Shown here one piece after another: positions 32,446 to 38,079 of a stretch of 38,079 nt of DNA. This DNA is from an uncultured Anaerotignum sp. (GTDB lineage Bacteria > Bacillota > Clostridia > Lachnospirales > Anaerotignaceae). Each line of letters starts with the position of its first letter. The first letter of the stretch is position 1. Location: assembly GCF_905212195.1 (NCBI RefSeq), contig NZ_CAJMDQ010000013.1:1-38079 (forward strand), given 5' to 3'. The translations under genes and the position numbers were made by a program. The notes beneath the pieces were generated by a model. That model was not told the origin of the DNA. It made no database searches and saw only the letters and a program-made list of their open reading frames with translations.

Positions 32446-33930
32446 TTGAGCAATACCCTGCTCGAAATGAAGGGAATCACTAAACGATTCCCAGGCGTTA
32501 TTGCACTTAACAACGTCAGTCTCAGAATAAACGCAGGAGAAGTGCTTACCGTTGTCGGTGAAAACGGCGCTGGCAAGTCCACGCTCATAAAGATCATGTC
32601 CGGCGCCTATCAGCAGGATGAAGGACAGGTGTTTTTCGAGGGAAAAGACGAAGGTAAAATGGTTCCCTCGAGAGCTCTGGCGCTAGGCATAACCGCAATA
32701 TATCAGGAGCTCACAAACGTCAAGGGCCTCTCGATAGCAGAAAACATCTATCTCGGCGCTCAGCCGACCCGCAATGGTTTCGTTGACTACGGCAAACTAT
32801 ATGCGGACAGCAGGAATATTCAGGAGCAGGTTGGCTTGGGGCATCTTAGCCCCGCCACCCTCCTGGGGCAACTATCCACCGCGGAACAGCAGCTTGTGGA
32901 AATAGGCCGCGCCTATTCCAAGGACCTCAAGGTCATAATCATGGATGAGCCGACATCGGCGCTCAACCAGGAGGAGACCGACAAGCTCATGGACATAATC
33001 CGCAAGCTCAAGTCCGAGGGCAAGGGCATCATATACATCTCCCATAAGTTGGACGAGGTCTTCACCATAGCTGACCGTGTGCAGGTCCTTCGAAACGGCG
33101 AAAGCGTCTATGAGGGCGATATTAAGGACACTACTAAAGACGCCATCATAAACAGCATGTGCGGCCGTGAGCTCAAGGACATGTACCCCGTGTCCAAGCG
33201 CGAACTTGGGGAAGTGGTATTTGAGATCAAGAACCTGGACGACGGGTTCCTTCACGACATTTCTTTAAACGTGCGCAAGCACGAGATTGTCGGCCTGTAC
33301 GGACTAATGGGTTCCGGTTGCTCTGAGATCATCCAGTGCGCCTTCGGTGTGCGAAAATACAAGACGGGCGAGTTCTATGTCCAGGGCAAAAAGATTCAAA
33401 TTCACCAGCCCATGGATGCAAAGAATGCCGGTCTTGCCTATGTTCCCGCCGAACGCAAGCGTGAGGGCCTGATGCTTGGTCATTCGGTGCTCAACAATCT
33501 GACCATCGTAACTCTGAAGGACTTTGTAAACGGATTGTTTATTAATCTGAAGAAGGAAAAAGAAACCGCTCTCAAATGGATAAACAACTACCGGATCAAA
33601 ACGCCCTCTCCCTATACACCAGTATCCTCGCTTTCCGGCGGCAATCAGCAGAAAATTGTTATCTCGAAGTGGGTTGCCACTAAGCCGAAGGTATTTATGC
33701 TCAATGACCCGACAAAGGGCATAGACGTCGGCGCTAAAGTTGAGATATACAAGGATATCGAAGCCCTGTGCAAGGCCGGCTGCGGTGTTATTTACGTCGC
33801 GGCGGAGCTGCCTGAACTTATAGGCATAGCAGACAGGGTCTATGTCATACACGAGGGAAGGCTTGTAGCCGAGTACGAGGGAGATGACATCACTCAGAAG
33901 AATATAGTAAAGAGCGCAATAGGAGAGTAA
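32446..33930 (+). CDS. Sugar ABC transporter ATPase (RbsA/MglA type)
   Basis: This 494-residue double-domain ATPase energises sugar import. The first domain has Walker A GENGAGKST (from residue 38), signature LSTAEQQ and Walker B IIMDEPTSAL (Asp167, Glu168). The second has the usual degenerate P loop (GLMGSGCSE), a good signature LSGGNQQK, and an altered Walker B, MLNDPTKGID, in which N420-D421 replace Asp-Glu. The start is TTG at 32446, preceded by GGAGGTG at proper spacing. The permease gene begins three bases after its stop, so they are co-translated. Confidence 0.95.
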   Translation: MSNTLLEMKGITKRFPGVIALNNVSLRINAGEVLTVVGENGAGKSTLIKIMSGAYQQDEGQVFFEGKDEGKMVPSRALALGITAIYQELTNVKGLSIAENIYLGAQPTRNGFVDYGKLYADSRNIQEQVGLGHLSPATLLGQLSTAEQQLVEIGRAYSKDLKVIIMDEPTSALNQEETDKLMDIIRKLKSEGKGIIYISHKLDEVFTIADRVQVLRNGESVYEGDIKDTTKDAIINSMCGRELKDMYPVSKRELGEVVFEIKNLDDGFLHDISLNVRKHEIVGLYGLMGSGCSEIIQCAFGVRKYKTGEFYVQGKKIQIHQPMDAKNAGLAYVPAERKREGLMLGHSVLNNLTIVTLKDFVNGLFINLKKEKETALKWINNYRIKTPSPYTPVSSLSGGNQQKIVISKWVATKPKVFMLNDPTKGIDVGAKVEIYKDIEALCKAGCGVIYVAAELPELIGIADRVYVIHEGRLVAEYEGDDITQKNIVKSAIGE

Positions 33931-33933
33931 CAG

Positions 33934-34914
33934 ATGGAAAACACCGGAATTGGATTTGGCAACCGCCTCAAGGGAGCAGGCAAAAATGCGTTCAACTCAT
34001 ACGGCAGCGTTCTTATCGCTGTTGTGGCGCTGTCCATAGTTTGGGCCTTTGCATCGCCGTACTTCCTCACGACGGCTAACATTAAAAACATCGGAGTGTA
34101 CATGTCGGCATCCGGCATCATCGCGGCCGGCGTAACGGTGTCCATGCTGCTCGGCGGTCTCGACCTCTCGCAGATGTCGATCATGGCTTTCAGCGGCATG
34201 GTAGTTGGTGTGGCCTACAGGGCTGGCATCACGGGTCCCGTGCTTCTGCTGGTCGCCATAGCGGTCGGCGTACTCTGCGGCATCTGCAACGGGCTTGTCA
34301 TGAACTACATGCACATCTCCCCGATCATTACGACCCTCGGCACGCAGCTTGTGTTCCGTGCCCTTGCATACATCGTGTCCGACGGTGAGATGATCCAGAT
34401 CAGCGACGACTTCATCAAGTGGATCGGCCGCGGAGACATTTTCAGCATCCCCACCATGATCGTAATAGCAGCCATAGTTTATATCGTCATTGGCATAGTA
34501 TTGAAGTACACACGCTTCGGTCGAAACGTCATATCTGTCGGCGGCAGTGAGGAAGCGGCCTATCTTTCTGGCATCAACGTCAAAAAGACCAGGGCCATCG
34601 CCTTCATGATCTCCGGCGGATGTGCGGGTCTGGCTACGATGCTCTACATTGCTCAGGGCTATGTTGCCGTCCCGAACCAGGGCACCGGCGCTGACATGGA
34701 CGCCATCGCAGCTGTCATTATCGGCGGCCTGTCTGTTGCGGGCGGCAAGGGCAACATCGTCGGCACTCTGCTCGGCATGCTGTTCTTCTCGATACTGGCC
34801 AACGGCATGAACCTGCTGAGCATGAACACCTATGCGCAGTCCCTCGTCAAAGGCGCGCTGCTGCTCATCGCTGTTTATATTGACGTCGTCAGGAGCAAAA
34901 AGGGCAGCAAATAA
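33934..34914 (+). CDS. Sugar ABC transporter permease (RbsC type)
   Basis: This 326-residue membrane protein has eight to ten membrane segments and the BPD_transp_2 features of ribose-type permeases: LLGGLDLSQMSIMAFSGM (second block), NGLVMNYMHISPIITTLGT (the loop touching the ATPase) and TRAIAFMISGGCAGLATMLY. The start ATG is behind TAGGAGAG. It forms a complete importer with the two upstream genes. Family members move pentoses, hexoses, inositols or autoinducer-2, so the ligand is open. Confidence 0.94.
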   Translation: MENTGIGFGNRLKGAGKNAFNSYGSVLIAVVALSIVWAFASPYFLTTANIKNIGVYMSASGIIAAGVTVSMLLGGLDLSQMSIMAFSGMVVGVAYRAGITGPVLLLVAIAVGVLCGICNGLVMNYMHISPIITTLGTQLVFRALAYIVSDGEMIQISDDFIKWIGRGDIFSIPTMIVIAAIVYIVIGIVLKYTRFGRNVISVGGSEEAAYLSGINVKKTRAIAFMISGGCAGLATMLYIAQGYVAVPNQGTGADMDAIAAVIIGGLSVAGGKGNIVGTLLGMLFFSILANGMNLLSMNTYAQSLVKGALLLIAVYIDVVRSKKGSK

Positions 34915-34944
34915 TAGAACGGAAAACCTCCGAATTTCTTTTGA

Positions 34945-34968
34945 AAGGAGCCAGGCGCACTAAGCGCC
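34945..34968 (+). promoter_or_regulatory. Ribosome site followed by hairpin before deoC-like gene
   Basis: AAAGGAG (34944-34950) is followed by a GGCGC-ACTAA-GCGCC hairpin (34954-34968) and then, ten bases later, the ATG. The linear gap from site to start is far too long for initiation; folding the hairpin shortens it to near normal. Confidence 0.5.
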
Positions 34969-34978
34969 GCGATTTAGT

Positions 34979-35686
34979 ATGAAACCGACTAAGAAAGCTT
35001 GCGAAATGAGTGTTGAGGAACTTGGAAGGTATATTGACCAGTCCGTCCTCAAGCCGGAGTTTACTCAGGATGATATTCGTAGATACATTCAGGAGGGCAT
35101 TGACTATCATTGCGCCACAGTCTGCATCAATCCCGCGTCGCTGCCCATAGCTCGTGAGCTCACCAAGGGCACTGAGACGGGCATCTGCGTGGTCTGCGAT
35201 TTCCCCTTCGGTCTGTCCAGCACCGAGTCCAAGGTAGCGCAGGCCGAGATCATTTGCCGCGACGGCGACATTGAGGATCTCGACATCGTCGCAAACTACG
35301 GTTGGATTCGCAGCGGCAAGTGGGATGACGTTCAGGCTGATATCAAGGCTGTCTGCGACGTCTGCCACAAGTACGGCACCAATGTGAAGGTCATTTTCGA
35401 AGTTGATGCTCTCACTATAGACGAAGTAAAGAAGGCCACCGAGGTTGCTATAGCGGCGGGAGCTGACTTCGTCAAGACCTCCACCGGCTTCTTCACCGGC
35501 GGCAAAAACGAGGGTGCTACATATGAGGTCATCGAGGCCATGATGGAGGCCGCCCAGGGGCGCTGCAAGGTTAAGGGCGCCGGCGGCATACGCGACAGGG
35601 AGAAGTTCCTGAAGCTCATTGACATGGGAATAGACAGGATGGGCATCGGCTATAAGTCCACCCCGATAGTCCTTGGCCTTAAGTGA
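34979..35686 (+). CDS. deoC: Deoxyribose-phosphate aldolase family (DeoC-like)
   Basis: This 235-residue class I aldolase has the Schiff-base Lys166 in DFVKTSTGF and the helper Lys199 in KVKGAGGIRD, with D102 in LDIVANYGW and CVVCDFPFG, all matching DeoC. The known reaction splits 2-deoxyribose-5-phosphate into acetaldehyde and glyceraldehyde-3-phosphate. Small departures from typical DeoC (WIRSGKWD, KGAGG for KPAGG) leave room for another substrate. The ATG at 34979 is the only sensible start because a stop is 18 bases upstream. It sits after the permease and before the epimerase in one operon. Confidence 0.9.
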   Translation: MKPTKKACEMSVEELGRYIDQSVLKPEFTQDDIRRYIQEGIDYHCATVCINPASLPIARELTKGTETGICVVCDFPFGLSSTESKVAQAEIICRDGDIEDLDIVANYGWIRSGKWDDVQADIKAVCDVCHKYGTNVKVIFEVDALTIDEVKKATEVAIAAGADFVKTSTGFFTGGKNEGATYEVIEAMMEAAQGRCKVKGAGGIRDREKFLKLIDMGIDRMGIGYKSTPIVLGLK

Positions 35687-35709
35687 CAGAGCTAATCTGA
35701 GGAGTGCCG

Positions 35710-36699
35710 ATGGGAAACACATATGATTTCAGGGTTGGTTTTCAACCGTTCAACTTAATGCCTCCTGCCGGCACTCCTGCCGGCATGGAGTCATATATAT
35801 GGACTCTTGAGGAGTGCTCGCGCCTTGGCGCCCGTGCCGTGTCGCTGTTCCCGCACATGATCCCCAAGGAGCTGACGACCGACACTTTAAGTGAGATGGC
35901 GGGCATGGCCAGGGAACGTGATGTTGAGCTTCTGCTCTACCCGTTCACGGTATGGGGCCTTGCCGGCCTGCCCCTGCGTGTGGATGCATGGGGCGCAACC
36001 GGTGCCATGATGGGCGTTTCCGCACCTGACGATGCGCCGGACAGCTCGGTTGCAGCCAAGGGCGTCGAAAAGACGATAACCATGGCTAAGGCACTGAACA
36101 GCCGTATTCTGTGCGGCGGCTACGGGCACAATAATGTTGCCAAAAGCCGCTATAACAAGGAATTCCCCTTCTCAGAGCAAAAGAAGTTCATTGTTGCGAA
36201 CCTCAAGGTCATGGCCGATATGCTTGAAGGCACTGGCCTGGTTTTTGCCTATGAGAATCACTGCGATTTCAACGGCCGCGAGATAGCCTCCGTTATTGAG
36301 GAAGTCGGCTCGAAGAACGTCATGGCGCTTTATGACTTCGGCAACGGCGCCGTTGCCTGCTGCGATCCCATGGAGGATGCCGAGTACCTGGCTCCATACG
36401 CCGTAGCGGCACATTTTAAAGATTTTGCCGTCGTTGACAATCCACTGCGCACAAAACTGTATCCGGACATGCCCTTGGTGACTACCGGCTGCTATCTGGG
36501 CGACGGCTATATGGATTTTGAAAGCATACTTAAGCTTATAATTGAGAAGTCTCCTAATCCGAAGGGCATGCCTCTGCTGGCTGAGCCCGCTTTCAAGCTC
36601 CCGACCAACGACGAGGAGCGCGATGACCGCGTGGAGTATAACCGCAAGATCTCCCGGCAGTACGTGGCCAAAATGTTGGAGATAGTGGAAGGCTTCTGA
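35710..36699 (+). CDS. TIM-barrel sugar epimerase/isomerase (AP-endonuclease 2 fold)
   Basis: This 329-residue protein belongs to the xylose-isomerase-like TIM-barrel superfamily. Metal ligands expected at the strand ends are visible: FAYENHCDFNG (Glu near 180), LYDFGNG (Asp near 206), AHFKDFAV (His near 235) and LLAEPAFK (Glu near 294). Such enzymes epimerise or isomerise keto-sugars and inosose-like compounds. The ATG at 35710 has GAGGAG just before it; a GTG two codons earlier overlaps this site. It lies between the aldolase and the oxidoreductase, suggesting successive steps on one substrate. Confidence 0.85.
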   Translation: MGNTYDFRVGFQPFNLMPPAGTPAGMESYIWTLEECSRLGARAVSLFPHMIPKELTTDTLSEMAGMARERDVELLLYPFTVWGLAGLPLRVDAWGATGAMMGVSAPDDAPDSSVAAKGVEKTITMAKALNSRILCGGYGHNNVAKSRYNKEFPFSEQKKFIVANLKVMADMLEGTGLVFAYENHCDFNGREIASVIEEVGSKNVMALYDFGNGAVACCDPMEDAEYLAPYAVAAHFKDFAVVDNPLRTKLYPDMPLVTTGCYLGDGYMDFESILKLIIEKSPNPKGMPLLAEPAFKLPTNDEERDDRVEYNRKISRQYVAKMLEIVEGF

Positions 36700-36725
36700 G
36701 AAAAGAAAGACAGGAGGATGCAGAT

Positions 36726-38079
36726 TTGAAACCGTTGGGACTTGGGGCCATTGGCTCAGGAGAAATTGCTATAAATTCTATCTTCAAGCACCTTGAGCTT
36801 GGGGATTCCACGGATAAGGTGTTTATGGCCGCGGTATGCGACCCCGTTCCGGGGCGTGCAGAGGCCATGGCAAAGCAGTATGGGATAAAGAAGTGGTACA
36901 TGACCGACGATGAGCTTCTGGCCGACCCCGACGTTGACGCGGTCTCTATCTGTTCCCCGATACGCTTCCACTATGAGCAGGGCCTCAAGGCTATACGCGC
37001 CGGCAAGCATGTGCACTTTAACAAAACCATGTCCATGACCAGCGCCGAAGCCGCCGAACTCATTGAGGAGGCCAAGCGTATGAACGTCAAGATCAGCGCC
37101 TCTCCCGGCATGATGGCAATGCCTATAAACCGCATCTCCCGCCGCATGGTGCTGGAGAACAAGCTGGGCAGGCTTACCTACGCCATAGGCGGCGTGCGCG
37201 GTGTTCTGCTCTACCACCTGCGCGAGGGCTACAGGCATGAGAACTATGGCTCTGAGCCGCTCATCCCCACTTGGTACTATAAGAAACCCGACGGCGGCCC
37301 GCAGTATGACCACGCAGTTTATGGCCTGACTTCCATGACCGGCATCTTGGGTCCTGTTAAGCGCGTATCCTGCATGGGCGGCCAGATAATGAAGGAGTTC
37401 AAGTTTGGCGAGCAGATAATTGAGAGCGAAGTTGACGACAACTTTGCCTTCCTGCTTGACTTTGGCAACAACGTCTACGGCATGTTCTATTCTGCCCTTG
37501 CAGGCGGAGAGAACATGATGTCCCCCTCCATATACGGAACTGAGGGCAAGATTGAGAAAGGCAAGTTCAATGACGCCGCACTTTTTGAGAACCCCATAAT
37601 GGGAATGGCTGCGAAGAGCATACCCCCGGTACACCTGAAGATGCACGAGCCTTTTGTGTACAGGGATGTCATGGAGCTCATTGACTATGTGGACTCCATC
37701 AACGTCCGTCACGGGGCCACTGACCAGGTATTCTCCACCGAGTCCCCAGAGGCCAAGGCTCTGGCCCGCCGGGCCCTGGCCTTTGACCTCCACCTGCTTC
37801 AGGCCCGGTGTAAGCACCTGGGCACAGAGAATAATCTGCGCATCCTCACCAATATCTACGAGGGACTGCGGGACAAGCTGGAGTTCTCCTTTAATACCGA
37901 GGTGGCCGCCATCGCCCGGGCAGAGGGGGGCTACCGCCTGACTCTGGCCAAGGGGGGCGAGGTGGCCTGCAAATATCTCATCGCCGCCCCGGGCCGATCT
38001 GGTGCTGAGTGGTTCTCCAACCAGTGTAAGGACCTGGGGCTGGAGCTGCTCAACAACCAGGTAGACATTGGCGTGCGGG
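36726..38079 (+). CDS. Gfo/Idh/MocA oxidoreductase fused in frame to FAD-dehydrogenase segment
   Basis: The open frame starts at TTG 36726 (AGGAGG upstream) and runs off the window, at least 451 codons. Residues 1-120 are an NAD(P)-binding Rossmann domain (GLGAIGSGEIA near the start, GKHVHFNKTMSMT at 93-105), followed by the Gfo/Idh/MocA C-terminal domain to about 316. The usual EKP motif is NKT here, with Lys100 kept. From about residue 316 (MELIDYVDSI...) the protein matches the middle of COG2509-type FAD-dependent dehydrogenases (KHLGTENNLRIL, IAAPGRSGAEWFS, DIGVR), without their N-terminal FAD-binding fold. The latter part is visibly richer in G and C. It is either a true fusion or an assembly join; the first 310 residues are solid. 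Confidence 0.7.
   Translation, partial: MKPLGLGAIGSGEIAINSIFKHLELGDSTDKVFMAAVCDPVPGRAEAMAKQYGIKKWYMTDDELLADPDVDAVSICSPIRFHYEQGLKAIRAGKHVHFNKTMSMTSAEAAELIEEAKRMNVKISASPGMMAMPINRISRRMVLENKLGRLTYAIGGVRGVLLYHLREGYRHENYGSEPLIPTWYYKKPDGGPQYDHAVYGLTSMTGILGPVKRVSCMGGQIMKEFKFGEQIIESEVDDNFAFLLDFGNNVYGMFYSALAGGENMMSPSIYGTEGKIEKGKFNDAALFENPIMGMAAKSIPPVHLKMHEPFVYRDVMELIDYVDSINVRHGATDQVFSTESPEAKALARRALAFDLHLLQARCKHLGTENNLRILTNIYEGLRDKLEFSFNTEVAAIARAEGGYRLTLAKGGEVACKYLIAAPGRSGAEWFSNQCKDLGLELLNNQVDIGVR

Larger units (their letters stand above)
27757..38079. mobile_element. Serine-recombinase integrative element, left part
   Basis: The segment begins inside ppx, starts with a large serine recombinase pointing outward, and carries a regulated catabolic operon. 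Codon choice differs from the left part of the window: ATA, AGG, AAG and CTC are common here and rare before. The right end is not seen. If the ORF junction near 37671-37700 is an assembly chimera, the element sequence in the window would end there. No conjugation or replication genes are visible. Confidence 0.65.

Noticed and set aside
37680..38079. A separate FAD dehydrogenase gene starting after the oxidoreductase
   Set aside because: There is no stop codon, ribosome site or start between the two parts, and the FAD-binding N-terminus is missing; it is reported as a fusion or assembly join instead.

Overview
The window looks like a Gram-positive, spore-forming Clostridia chromosome (Lachnospirales-like; the exact genus is a guess). 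The grounds are the spoIIE-tilS-hpt-ftsH neighbourhood, DnaD and DnaI/DnaC-type replication proteins, a CarD-like regulator, lipoproteins with typical lipoboxes, strong AGGAGG ribosome sites, and consensus sigma-A promoters.

Region 1 (1-1433): a partial and a complete copy of the same tRNA-Leu(CAG) flank two paralogous small membrane zinc-ribbon proteins. Region 2 (1432-3185, minus strand): a CarD-like regulator, a HIT-family hydrolase and a ferritin-like protein. Region 3 (3284-6449): murG, a cyclophilin-type lipoprotein, a second lipoprotein and a UspA-like protein. Region 4 (6490-10388): an operon of a SEC-C protein, Sua5/TsaC, rpiB and upp, followed by a TagO/WecA-type transferase. Region 5 (10436-12761): dnaD, a dnaI/dnaC-type helicase loader and a Cdd1-like HhH protein. 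Region 6 (12759-19880): spoIIE, tilS, hpt, ftsH and an FlK-like thioesterase. Region 7 (19911-24987): birA, a small conserved protein, a PanT-like ECF substrate component behind a structured leader, two tandem type III pantothenate kinase genes (the first with altered active-site motifs) and dusB. Region 8 (25046 to about 27771, minus strand): ppk preceded by the 3' part of ppx.

The ppx gene is cut at about 27757-27771 by an element whose first gene is a large serine recombinase. From there to the right end the codon style changes (ATA, AGG, AAG and CTC become common). The element carries an APH-fold kinase, a DeoR-type regulator, a ribose-type ABC importer (binding protein, double ATPase, permease), a DeoC-like aldolase, a TIM-barrel epimerase and a Gfo/Idh/MocA oxidoreductase. 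Promoters of the kinase gene and of the transporter operon share TTGCAAA-type sites, suggesting one regulon under the DeoR protein. I read this as a mobile, substrate-induced sugar or sugar-derivative catabolic module; the substrate is unknown. Its right attachment site is not in the window.

The last ORF runs in frame from the Gfo/Idh/MocA domain into the middle of a different family (COG2509-like FAD-dependent dehydrogenase) at about 37671-37700. This is either a real fusion or a chimeric assembly join.

No stretch longer than 300 bases lacks a gene. The longest gaps (1948-2192, 17230-17490, 21325-21543, 31064-31360) hold promoters, terminators, operators or a leader RNA, as listed.
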